From assembly GCA_006503535.1 (NCBI GenBank), contig QYRS01000007.1, positions 1,178,001-1,242,000 of the forward strand: a stretch of DNA of 64,000 bases, read 5' to 3'. A program made the translations under genes and the position numbers. Position 1 is the first letter of the stretch; each line of letters starts with the position of its first letter. Shown here piece by piece: positions 11,222 through 21,785 of this stretch. The stretch comes from Arthrinium phaeospermum. Its lineage: Eukaryota > Ascomycota > Sordariomycetes > Amphisphaeriales > Apiosporaceae. The notes beneath the pieces are model-generated. The model worked only from the letters and a program-made list of their open reading frames with translations, was not told the DNA's origin and did no database searches.

Positions 11222-11837
11222 CGCTGCTAACTAATTGCTAGCTTCAGCCGTAATACTTGGATATTTGGTCGGAAATGCCGAACAGATATGCGGGGGAAGC
11301 GGACGAGCTGACCGGTTGGGATTTGTGAGCACCCACGTGACGCGGCGGAAGAAGCTGGCACGAACCAATGGCGACTTGTCTCCCTGACATAATACGGCGG
11401 ACGAGTTGGTGCTGACTGCATGCGAGGGTAGCATGCCGTGCATTAGTGGCATGACCAACAGACAGGGGTGACACTCGACCGTGTTTTCGGTCGAGGGACA
11501 GCTGAGGCTCAATCTCTGGTAGTAAATCAATCAGCAGCGATGCAGTGAGGTCATGGCATGGCAATAACACAACGCGGCGGACCAAATGTGTCAAACAGCT
11601 CGCTCTGTAATCCATGGCCCGCTCTCACTAATCTTCGAACAGATGGCTTCAGTTGGTTACCGTTCAATGACAAATCCCTATCGCTTCTGGTAATCATGGC
11701 GCAGATCCCGTTACTATCGATGCAGTTCAAAAGGTGCCGGGGACACCACCGTTCTCAATCCTGCTGCCGTTTTTGGAATCGTCTCATACCAGGCGCAGTT
11801 TGTTTATCCTTGTCTGTTTAGATCATTCATTCATACC
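11222..11837. promoter_or_regulatory. Divergent promoter of regulator and MFS exporter
   Basis: These 616 bases separate the start codons of the Zn2Cys6 gene (minus) and MFS gene (plus). No gene is present. It contains the inverted repeat at 11474-11495. Confidence 0.6.
11474..11495. promoter_or_regulatory. Perfect inverted repeat, CCG-N6-CGG
   Basis: The arms CTCGACCG and CGGTCGAG are perfect reverse complements around TGTTTT. The core is an everted CCG/CGG pair, one of the layouts known for Zn2Cys6 binding. It could allow self-regulation of the neighbouring regulator gene and control of the exporter. Confidence 0.45.
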
Positions 11838-13725
11838 ATGTCAGTGCACAAGTCAGGCCAGGAGAGTGAGAGCACTACGGCGACTGAGGGGGAGAAGTCG
11901 GACCGGGTCCAGGACTATGATGGAGATGCACCTCAACCTTTAACAGGCAATGCGACCAAGGACGCCGGCTCAGAGCCCACACTCGCACCCGCGACCGATC
12001 CCACGTCTGATACTGAGCCGGAGCGTGAATATATGACGGGACTGAGGCTGTTCCTGGTCATGATGACCATCAACATGAGCGGACTGTTGACGGCCTTGGA
12101 GATCGGCATCATCGCCACGGCCATCCCGGCCATCACCGACCAGTTCCACGCGCTGGACGACGTGGGCTGGTACGGCAGCGCCACGTTCCTCGTCGTGGCC
12201 GTCAGCTCGGCGCCCTGGGGCAAGGCGTTCAAGTACCTGGACGTCAAGTCGGTCTACCTGGCCTCGATCGCCTTCTTCCTGCTGGGGAGCATCGTGGGCG
12301 GGGTGGCGCCGACCAGCGTGGCCGTCATCGTCGGCCGCGCCATCCAGGGCTTCGGCATCACGGGCACCATGAACGGCTCCATCATCGTCATCAACTACGT
12401 CTCCCACCCGCGCCGCCACCCCCTCCTCATCGGCGTCTGGATGGCCGTCTTCATGGTCTCCACCATCCTCGGCCCCGTCGTCGGCGGCGCCCTGACCTCC
12501 GTCTCCTGGCGCTGGGTCTTCTACATCAACCTGCCGCTCGGCGTCCCCATCGTCATCATGCAGATCCTCTTCCTGCGCGTGCCCAAGCACATCAAGCCGA
12601 CCCCGGCGACGTGGAAGGAGATCATCCTTCAGCTGGACATCCCGGGCTTCGTCGTCCTCCTGGCCTCGCTCGTCTGCTTCATCTTGGCCCTGCAGTGGGG
12701 CGGGCAGTCGAAGCAGTGGAGTGACGGTTCTGTCATTGCTACCCTGGTTATGTGGATCGTGCTCTTTATCATCTTCGTCGCCGTCGAGGCTTTCCAAGGC
12801 GAACGGGCCATGGTTCCCTTACGGTTATTGAAACCGCGGTCGACGTGGGCCAACGTCGCATGGTGCTTTGTGTGAGTTTCCTTATTCCTTTTCCTAACAC
12901 GATCCCTAGTCCTCTCCTATATGAAGCTGACTGGGTGAGCCGTTCCTCAGCTCCAATTCCGCCTTTTACCAGGTTATGTTCTACCTGCCCATCTATTTCC
13001 AGTCCGTCAAGGGCGACTCAGCCATCATCAGCGGCGTCAACACCCTCCCGTTCCTGGCCTTCTTCGGCGTGGGGGCTATGCTCGGCGGTGCCTTTGTCGG
13101 CAAGACGCGCCATGTACAGCCGTTCCAACTGGTCAGCGCCCTTCTTATGGTGGCCGGTGCGGTGCTGTTGTACTTGCTGCGCGTCACATCCTCCACCGGC
13201 CGCTGGGCCGGCGCTCAGGTCCTCTTCGGCTTCGCGGTCGGCCTCGGCAACCAGATCCCCCTCATGACGGTACAGGGGCTGTCGAAGCCCGAGGACGTGC
13301 CCACCTCCACCGGCATCATGTTCAGTAAGATTTACTCGGGGGCTCTCGCGCGTTCCTTCTACTAACTCGTGGCTCCAGTGACCCAATCCGGCAGCGCCGC
13401 CTACTTCATCGTCGTGGCCCAGGCCATCTTCGCCAACCGCATGCTGGAGACGCTTCGGTCCAACGCCACCCACCTCAACCCCCTGCAGGTCCTAGGCACG
13501 GGCGCCTCGGAAATCACCAAGGTCTACCGCGGCGAGGACCTGGCTGCCGTGCTCGACGCCTACATGGTCGGGATCAGGGACGTCTTCACCTGCGTCCTGG
13601 CCGGCGCGTCGCTTGCCGTCCTGCTCACCGCGCTCGTGCCACTGCGGAGGCTTCCCAACCACGACAAGGACAAGAAGGAAGCGGCAGTCACGACGGCGAC
13701 GGGAGACAAGAACGAAGTGGTTTAG
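11838..13725 (+). CDS. MFS drug:H+ antiporter, DHA2 (14-TMS) family
   Basis: Exons 11838..12871, 12951..13324 and 13379..13725 give 584 aa. A charged cytosolic N-terminus (about 65 aa, rich in Glu, Asp and Thr) precedes the membrane part. Family marks are LDDVGWYGSATFL, the motif C-like ILGPVVGGAL, and WRWVFYINLPLG. Many hydrophobic segments fit 14 TMS, ending in a Lys-rich tail. The splice junctions restore WCFVSNSAFYQVMFYLP and GIMFMTQSGSAAYF, which supports the model. The gene is divergent from the cluster regulator, so it probably exports the polyketide or gives self-protection at the plasma membrane. The substrate is inferred from context only. Confidence 0.92.
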
Positions 13726-14452
13726 GCTGCTTATTCAGCGAACAAAGGAAACGGCCCTGGAACTCTACTTGGGAGAAATACGGGGTCTGCAAGTTGGACA
13801 AATATGTCAGAGAAAGTAAGGAAAACAATGCTGTTCGATCCTGGTATGTGTAATACTATTAGTGGTCTGGTCCTACGCAGGCCAAGGATGAGAAATGGGA
13901 TAGATCAATTCCGTTAACTTGGAACTTTGCATAACCCCTTCTCGGCCAGATTTGCAATGGAAAAATATCGGTTTAGATACTTGAGCGCTACGTGTGAGGC
14001 CATTTGACGATAACTATCGAGAAATATTATATAATATACTTTTAAATTACAAATTACATTTATATGTGAAAGGAACGAAAAGTAGGCGCTTAGGCATATC
14101 GAAAGCCAACTACGGTATGCCAGGCATGTATATTGCAACATTGCGCGCTTCCATTTGAAACCCGTCGACGCGTCTGGAGTATTTACACTGGAAGCCAAGC
14201 AGTGCGTTGGCTATGAATGCTCAATTGCCAACCAACTGACATTGACAACACGGGTCCATCGAGATGTTCGCGCCAGTGACGTAGCTGGCTGACTGACTGA
14301 CCGATCCGATGACCTGAAGTCCAGTTACCTACAGTACATATCTTGCCTTGTAGAGACCGTTAAAGGTCAAGCACTCAATTTGCTGTTGTGATAGGGCAGT
14401 GTCAAAACAACACTTAATTTTATTACTTTCAACCTTGGACAGATATCTAATA
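13726..14452. other. Gene-free, AT-rich spacer
   Basis: This lies between the MFS gene and the first F-box gene, likely holding both 3' ends. It is AT-rich around 14020-14080. No gene or RNA was recognised. Confidence 0.5.
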
Positions 14453-15229
14453 TCAGTCTGAGTTGTACAAAAACGACTCATCAGAGCAGTACATCGTATA
14501 ATCGCGATAATCATCGTCCTCAGAGACAGGACTCAATGGCTCGAGCGGCGACCCCCCTTGCGCAGCAACCCTCGCTGCCCTTTCAGCTGCCTTTTCTTCC
14601 CGCCGACTCTGCTTCTCCCGCTCCATCTGCTCGTCGATACGTCGTTTCTGGATCGGATCCCAACACTTCTTGCAGAATTGGGTGTAGTGACCCAGTATCG
14701 GTTTTCGCAAGGGCCCGAGGTACCCGTTGCCCCGGCACTCGTTCCCCATGAGTGTATAGGTTGGGGGGTACTGCATCACCTGCCCGGCGAGGCCGAACTC
14801 GCGGCATTGGATGCATACGACGTGTCGAACGCCCCCAATCGTGATGTGATTTCCTGGCGTGTATCGGGACACCACCGATCTTGTGTTCCCATTTCCCCCG
14901 ACTTGAATGTGCTTCTCAATACCGCAGTCGACGCAAAAGCGACTGGATGCCTCCGCGGCCCCTTTTCTTCTCTTGCTTTTCAGCATTGTATCCGCAAACT
15001 TCGATCGATGCCGGTACGTTCTGCACACAGAACAGGTGTAGAGATCGCCCCCGAGAAGGATGACGTTGGCTTCCTCGAGGGACACGAGCTCGCCCACTTC
15101 GGGTGAGGGGATCATCTCGTGTAGACGGCGACAAACACCGCGCAGGGCTAGTCGGTCCAGGGCGTCGCAGTGCTCGAGTATCTCGTTCTGGAGCTCCCCG
15201 GGGATGGCCATCAGATTCGGGCCGCTCAT
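14453..15229 (-). CDS. F-box-like protein with four CxxC pairs (copy 1)
   Basis: A 258-aa intronless ORF. Residues 7-45 (MAIPGELQNEILEHCDALDR then LRGVCRRLHEMI) look like an F-box, the Skp1-binding part of SCF ubiquitin ligases. Behind it are four CxxC pairs (CSVC, CVDC, CIQC, CKKC) in a pattern suggesting structural zinc sites. The C-terminal part is a charged helix (about 195-225) and an acidic tail. The gene next to it on the same strand is a diverged copy with the same Cys layout. A role as substrate adaptor for protein turnover is inference; the target is unknown. Whether it belongs to the metabolite cluster cannot be told. Confidence 0.75.
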   Translation of the reverse strand: MSGPNLMAIPGELQNEILEHCDALDRLALRGVCRRLHEMIPSPEVGELVSLEEANVILLGGDLYTCSVCRTYRHRSKFADTMLKSKRRKGAAEASSRFCVDCGIEKHIQVGGNGNTRSVVSRYTPGNHITIGGVRHVVCIQCREFGLAGQVMQYPPTYTLMGNECRGNGYLGPLRKPILGHYTQFCKKCWDPIQKRRIDEQMEREKQSRREEKAAERAARVAAQGGSPLEPLSPVSEDDDYRDYTMYCSDESFLYNSD

Positions 15230-15667
15230 GTTGCTATCGTACAGTTCAGGACTATCGGCGATGTGGTCTATCTCAAAGAGTCATCGAACAAAGAATCAGG
15301 GGCGAAGGTTCAGTGTGCGGGGTAAGTACGAAGCAGGTAGAACACGTGAAGGCAGCGAGCGACTCAATAAGGGGCAGGCTGCAGGAGCACGGTTGTACTT
15401 CACGAGACTAACTGTAACCTTATCCAAAGAAGGCGATGTTTATCTCTTTCGAATCGATCACTGCCTGGCTGCCTATGCCAGAAAAGGAGGTGCAATACGA
15501 CCAAGAATAGGTGAGATTAATAGCCCAAGTAATAAGCGTCCCATGGCGTAAGGGTCAATACAATAATGTAGTCACGTCTTGGAAAGCTCTTTATTTCGAA
15601 GTAAAGTTGTTCATAGCTACAAGACTAGCCGGCGACGCTTCCGGCTTGGTACAAATGATGTGCCGTC
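15230..15667. other. Spacer between the two F-box copies
   Basis: This is the promoter side of copy 1 and the 3' side of copy 2. No gene or repeat stands out. Confidence 0.5.
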
Positions 15668-16270
15668 TTATTGCCCCGGGGTATGGCAGGGCGCTAAGGA
15701 GTACCGCGCATTGGGTCTCGTCCGTAAAACAGCACCCAGGCACGCCGGACAATAATGCGTCTTCACGTATCGGAGCCCCGCCCCCGACGCCCAAACCCCA
15801 TGGTCCCGGCGCAATGTTGCACCCCCGGGCTCGCAAAACCCGCGACACCCCGGGCAGAGGACGTGGGAGACGCCGGCCACCAGAATCCGGGTCCCCGGCG
15901 TGTAGCGCGTCGTGGTCTCGGTGGTCCCATCGTCGAGGACGACTGTATACTCTTTGATGCCGCAGGCCAGGCAGAACCGGTCCGCGACGTCATAGCCGCC
16001 TCTCGCTTTGCGTTGGGTGGTCATGTCGTCGTCGAAGTTGCTTCGGCGTTGGAGGTTGGCGCAGACAGAACAGACGAAAAGGTCTTTCTGCATGACGAAG
16101 AGGTTGAGAGACTCGGCTGCGAGAAGCTCCTTTCCTGTTGGTGGGGGAATCGTTTGTCGTAGACGGGCCCCTGTGAGGCGGAGCAGTAGACGGTCCACGC
16201 CGTCGCAGTGCTGGAGGAAGATTTGGTTCTGGAGCTCACCTGGGAGCGCCAAAAGACTCGGTCTGCTCAT
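15668..16270 (-). CDS. F-box-like protein with CxxC pairs (copy 2)
   Basis: 200 aa, taking the ATG at 16270 so that the protein starts MSRPSLLALPGELQNQIF, aligned with copy 1; an in-frame ATG at 16309 would add 13 residues without similarity. It shares with copy 1 the F-box-like start, then CSVC, a basic RRSNF stretch, CLACGIK, RYTPGT, CPGCRGF and CPAC. It lacks the charged C-terminal extension of copy 1. The two copies are clearly diverged, so the duplication is not recent. Function as for copy 1, inferred. Confidence 0.7.
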   Translation of the reverse strand: MSRPSLLALPGELQNQIFLQHCDGVDRLLLRLTGARLRQTIPPPTGKELLAAESLNLFVMQKDLFVCSVCANLQRRSNFDDDMTTQRKARGGYDVADRFCLACGIKEYTVVLDDGTTETTTRYTPGTRILVAGVSHVLCPGCRGFCEPGGATLRRDHGVWASGAGLRYVKTHYCPACLGAVLRTRPNARYSLAPCHTPGQ

Positions 16271-16819
16271 GGTTGTGTTTGTATGATTCACGATCAAGGT
16301 GAGAATCACGCCAGAAACAGTATGCGGGGTATCTTACAGGAGAGAAGGCAGCAGCAGCGTGAATGCAAGTGCACGAGAAGGCAACAGTGATGCTGCACGT
16401 GACAGGTGGCGTCTTTTATCAAGATAAGACTCAGCCGCAGCGCCGACATCATCCTCACTTAGGTGGTCAGCGTAACCGAGTGGAAACACAAATGCATGCT
16501 AGGCTGGAGGTAGTGTTAGGCTTGATTCCAAGTGTCACTAAGGTTTCAATTGTATAACATATACTGTTTTCAGTGTGCTTTATATAGCAGGGAGGGTCTG
16601 TTCCCCCCTTTCCCATTTTTTCGTGAATCACAGTCAATTGAGTTGTCGTGCGTGCTGAACATATTGCAGTCCTCTTCTTGCCAGACGTATGTGAAGTAAC
16701 TAGCAGGATCCCTGTTGGCGGCACATTTGTCCCCGCTCAGTAGAACAATAGCCAAGATCCTTCTGCCTCTGGTCCTCTATCCAATTATTATCCTCTGGGA
16801 TCTCCAAGCAACTCCTGGG
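16271..16819. promoter_or_regulatory. Spacer with an inverted GATA pair
   Basis: This is the upstream region of F-box copy 2 and the 3' side of the kinase gene. At 16415-16428 TTTATC and GATAAG form an inverted pair two bases apart, about 145 bases before the copy 2 ATG. This fits a GATA-factor site, for example of the nitrogen regulator AreA/NIT2; binding is inference. Confidence 0.4.
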
Positions 16820-19800
16820 TCAACTCGTGTCTTGATCATCTAATCCAGTAACGTTGTCCGAGGTGACATGAGTATCAAAACCTAAGTTGAAGTCGAAATC
16901 ACCAAGGTTTGTAGTCCAATCATATAAGCTGAATTCTGGATCCAGAGACTCATCATCCGGCTTTGGGCGTTCCAAGCTGCAAAGGTCAGGCATGGACTCA
17001 CCCCATATGCAGTCCGATGTTGTCACTGGGAGACTGGATAACGTGGCGGTACTTGAAGATCCACCTGAGATAAGAGAGGGTACCGAACCCACCCCGGGGA
17101 GAGAGGAACCAGAGGCTTGAACCGACGATGATGTGTCGGTAGGCCAAGGAGCAAGTCTTCGCAAACTCTCACTCGAGGTGTCGCTTAGTTGCTGCCGCGA
17201 GGTCCCAGCCGGCATCGTACGGTTGCCTTTTCGGCTACTCATCGTTTCTGAACTCGCGTGGCCCTTCGCACTATTTGGTGGACTATAAGCGCTGCTGCAG
17301 CGAATCTGGTCTTGGGTGTAAGACTGGAAATAATCCCATATACCATCGGCATGCGCTGCAAGGTCCAAAGTAGTGGTGCAGGCTTGAATGTCATTCAACT
17401 TCCGTAAAATCATATCCTTGCCTTGACAAGCTCGATCCCTGAAAGCTTTGTTCACCTGATGGTGTTCGACCACTGGCTCGTAGTCTAAAGAGGGTTTAGT
17501 TAGCGACCATACGTCATGTGATCATGTAGTACACGGGGGTGGGAGCTTTACCTCCAGGGGGGATATCGATATCCTCGGGAAACAAAACTTTCCACAACGA
17601 GTTCCAGTCAAGCACTTTGTAGTTGGCTTGTCGGCTACGAAGCCGCTCACATTTATTTGAATCATTCCCAGAAGTGGTGGCATCTTGATGGACATTCATT
17701 ACGTGACGCCTATAATTGTGTCAGTTCCAGTTAATTTCGATGGATTGGTAAACGGTGTGAAACCCGAACTGCACTTACTTCACCATTGGAATAGATGGAA
17801 ACTGGGTGAGTGCACAGCCAGAAAAGTCCCTAACGTTGAATGTAAGCGGGTCGCGTTTGCGATAGGGGCAACCGTAGACAATGGTATGTTCTGTTTGAAG
17901 TCGCTTCCCCGAAGGTTGACTGGTATCCGCTCCACGCAATACACGTTTTCGATTTACAATGGGGGGTGCCGACTTGACAAGGTCATCGGGGGCCTCTTCT
18001 TCATGATCAAAAGGCCGGGACAAGTCCTTTGCGTGGTCGCAAGATGGTAACATGTATGCCTCGATAGGCCTTCGACGAAAGTATTCCATGTCGAGGGCCC
18101 CTTTGTGTTCAAGTCTGTCCAGCTCTTCCAGTACCTCATTGATGTTTGCTCGTAGTCTTGGGTTGACAACCAAAAGCCTTTTCTCAATTAGGTCCAGAAG
18201 ATCGAGTGTGTACTGATCATTTGGAGGCTGAACACCACGCAGATGTTCGAACCACTAAGTTTTTTGTAAGCCAAGTTCTGAAATAAACAGGAAGTTCTTA
18301 CCTGCGCAACTCCAGGTTTGAGTTGTGCTACCAAATGAGCATTCTGGTCTCGACTAATGGTGAAGAAATTGTCCTCATGTGTGTCCGTATCGACCGTACC
18401 ACCAGACTTTAGGCGATGGCGCTTGAAGTCAGTGACGCCTTGGTGACCACATACCGACCAGGTGGCGAACTCCAAAGACATACAGCCAAAGCTCCACATA
18501 TCGAACTCGCGGGTAGTATTGGAAGAGAGCAAGTCGTATTCAGGAGAACAATAGGTAAGTGTTCTCCCAATCTCATTTGTGCTGACATTGGACTGGGAAA
18601 CCGTACTGTGAAAGCTTGAGGAACCGAAGTCGCTTATCTTCAGCATTGGGAGATGTTCTGGTGTTGGAAAGTCACTAAAACAAAGAATGTTCTCGGGCTT
18701 GAGGTCGCCATGGCTTCCATATACTAGATCCTCAGATGGTTTATCGTTGAAGGTGGGGTGATGTATCTGCTGTAGGCCTGTTGCAAGCCTATATATCTGC
18801 TCCGATAGCCAGGGCGTGCATCGCGGTGGCTCTGGCATCCGCTTCCAGAACGAACGAAGATCCTCCTCCGCCCAAGGGAACACCAAGTGGTGGCGGCCCT
18901 GGTGAGTAAAGGTAGCAAGAAGGTTAATGAGATATCCACTTTTCCTACTGCTGAAGTGCATCAAAACTTGCACTTCGCGATGGAAAGCAGCTTCGTCGTT
19001 GTCGAGCAGCCTCTTAACTGCAAAGGTATTGGTCCCATAAACATACTACTCAAGCCATTTATTAGCAGAATAGTCCGGATAACACGATGGCAACCTACGT
19101 TTAAGAAAGACAACGGGGACTTGAGCTACCTCTTTAAAGTTGTGATGAGCAGGGTGTATTTCGACTCGGAAAACGGAGCTGAAGCCGCCTTTCCGACTTC
19201 CTTGTGACTCTCTCCCTTCTGTGAATGGTAGTATTGTCTGTTGGGCTAGGTCGTAGTGTAAGACCTTCTGACCCTCACCGATTAGCAGGCAAGGTGAGTT
19301 GACAACCCACTGATAACGATCGAAGAGCTTCTTGGTTAAGCTTTTCCAATTCTCGATGAACCCAGGCTGGTAACCAGTCCGCTTCAGAACCAATGATTGT
19401 GAAGAAAGTGAGCCGTGCGAGTGGTACCGGAGCTCAAGTGGAAGATCATGGTCGCAAATATCGGCTGCAATGAAGCCGGCGATTTCGGTTTCCATCTCAA
19501 CCAATGCGAGTATTGCAAAAATCTTCCTCCGATTTGTGCGAGAGTGTTTGGGGCCACATATGTGCGACACACACTTGTCGATCGCCGCACTATCAAGGAT
19601 AGTGGACAACACTAAGTGCCGGCGGACGTTGGGTGGACATATCAGCGCATCAATCCTGTCCGCTGGGATGAACACTGCGTTCTTTTGGCTAGATGACTGA
19701 ACGTAGGACAGCCTCAATGGATGTGAGAGCCTCGCATCTTCGCCTGTGGTGGAGTTGTTTATGCGGTTGATGGTTGCTACTGTAGCGTGGCCTGTGGATG

Positions 19801-19879
19801 TGCCCTCTCCAGGACCACCAGCGGTTTGGCGGATGTTGATAGAATCGATGTGGGATGGACAATCGTGGTGTTCAGACAT
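16820..19879 (-). CDS. Protein kinase with C-terminal C2H2-like finger
   Basis: Five exons: 19879..19130, 19045..18302, 18254..17779, 17709..17552 and 17484..16820, giving 930 aa; all junctions keep frame. Residues 1-225 are an unassigned N-terminal region seen with such fungal kinases. The kinase spans about 226-545: Gly loop GGFSSVFRV, K261 in FAVKRLL, HGDLKPEN at 362-369 (Gly in place of the Arg of HRD), DFG at 389-391, SPEYD, and DMWSFG. Residues 626-664 have CPYRKRD, then a Cys and an HxxxxH (C627, C645, H659, H664), a C2H2-like motif found beside signalling domains in Ascomycete proteins. The last 220 residues are Ser/Thr/Pro-rich. It is probably a soluble signalling protein. The target and pathway are unknown; the kinase call is firm and the finger tentative. 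Confidence 0.85.
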
Positions 19880-21785
19880 TTTTCGATCCTTCCTCTCTGA
19901 TGTTGGGTGCGGGTTTTCCGTAGCAGGCGCCCGAAATTGCCTGAGGCTACGAGGAGGTACGTATCAGCTCCTTGTTCAGTCGCAATTTGAAAGGAAGGTC
20001 ACTCACAAACTTTTGCAGAGTTCCATCTTGCTACGAAACTCTCTGCTGTGATTGCACCGTGATGGTAGTGTTGACTCCTCAAATTGGTGATGGCATTGTA
20101 ATGTGGCTAGGGGGTTGAAGACGGAGTTCAGGTAGCTCAAGCCATGGCAGCGCAAAGAAGTAAAGGAGGGAGCCGACCGACGTCAGCGAAATTGCATCGA
20201 CATGATTGGTTTAATCTCGAGGGCATCAGCGCCTACCAATAGGAGAAATCGGCTGGTGAACAGGTTTCCCCGCTACAAGCCGACCGTTGATAGGCTCAAC
20301 CCAGACCTGATGAGAACGTACGAATGAGTAAGCAGGATGTTTTCCTTCGGGAATAGCGTACATAAACAAGGTAGCCCTCCATGTGCCGAGTCTAGTAGGG
20401 GGTTAAGGTCATTGGTTCAATCTCAGATGTCAGAGTCAGGCCCTACCAGAACTGCGATCTTCCGATCTTGATAGACCAAACCTATCCAAGTCGTCGATGA
20501 CTTCTCATAGTTTACCAATACAAAAACCGCCCAAAGGCATTCATATGAAGTCAGTATCATGGGGCCGTAGCTAGCTATAAAACCATCAGTGATTTCTGTA
20601 TCTTTCTGTACTCACTTCGGCACTTTGAAAATCACAGACTAGCAAAGTTTTGACTCACTTCGACTAAATTATCCTGAGTTGTGCGAGTCACATCCAAAAT
20701 CCGGAGTATGGATAAGAAGAACACAGTAATCGCATCGTCAGCTTCTTCTAGCAAGTAAGCCATCACTCTCATTTGATTCTGCTACAATCCAGAATCCAAC
20801 TAATAGTTAGCGAAGGAAGACGAAGAGCTCCATGGTCGAACAGTATATATACGACACATCTTCTGTACAGGACCGACTATTACAACGGGCGATGATGGAT
20901 ACCAAGCCTACGAAGCCTTGTAACGAGTCCAGGAAGAAGCGAACAGGAACGAAGGTGGAGGGTGGGAGTTAGTTATGTACACTGAAAGCAAGAAAGTTAG
21001 ACACATGGAGTGATTGGGGAGAGATCAAGGGAGAAGTATGAAGCTATCACTTGAATAAAAGTTCTTATTTATAAGAACTACAGTTAGATGTCATGGAAAG
21101 ATCGAACTCCCGCTCGAATTCGTTACAGGGTGATATACCACACAGACCCGAAACTAAGGTTCAATTATCGAGTATAGTCTTTCAAAATAAACCACCCTAA
21201 AACTAGCAACAAGGCGGCATAGCTTGGCGGCGATATGTATTTCACAGTTGGTCGGCTCCACAACAGCCGCCCCGGGCTTCGTCATCGGCGCTAGGGCGCT
21301 TGAGCGGCGATTCGAACGGCGGCGACCCAGTGTAGCGGTACTGGCAAGCAGAGACGAACGTCTTCTCGTCGCCAGTGTACATGACTCTGTTCTGTCGAAG
21401 TTAGCAGTCGAACCGCCGTACGAAAGTGTCGGGACCGCTGAGCCATCTCATGCTTGATGGTAATCGTGGAATCAAGGCAGAAGACCCTTGGTAAGCGGAA
21501 CTGGAAGCATGTTCCAATGGAGGACATGCCCAACCCATTCAGCAACGTGTAATTGGAGGTATGAATACCACCTCTTGGTGTCAACATCAGTCCTTGGTGG
21601 CATCTGATATGTGCCTCAAGCCATCATTTGAGACTGAAAACCCCAGTCTGTCACACTGGAGTGTCCACGTCACCATAACCTTCCCAAGATCGGATCTGCA
21701 GACCACTATGATTTGGCCCCTTGCATTGAGGCAAAGCCGTGGCCGGGAAACTCGATCGTGGCATCTAGCCACGACGGAGGTGTAA
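19880..21785. other. Gene-free stretch of 1.9 kb
   Basis: Upstream of the kinase gene and downstream of the regulator-like gene. Only short ORFs without coding character are present. A stretch near 20400-20445 has a GGTTCAATC word like a tRNA B box but no cloverleaf was found. Nothing else was recognised. Confidence 0.5.

Noticed and set aside
20380..20460. tRNA-like B box word in the kinase upstream region
   Set aside because: No A box at proper spacing and no paired stems.
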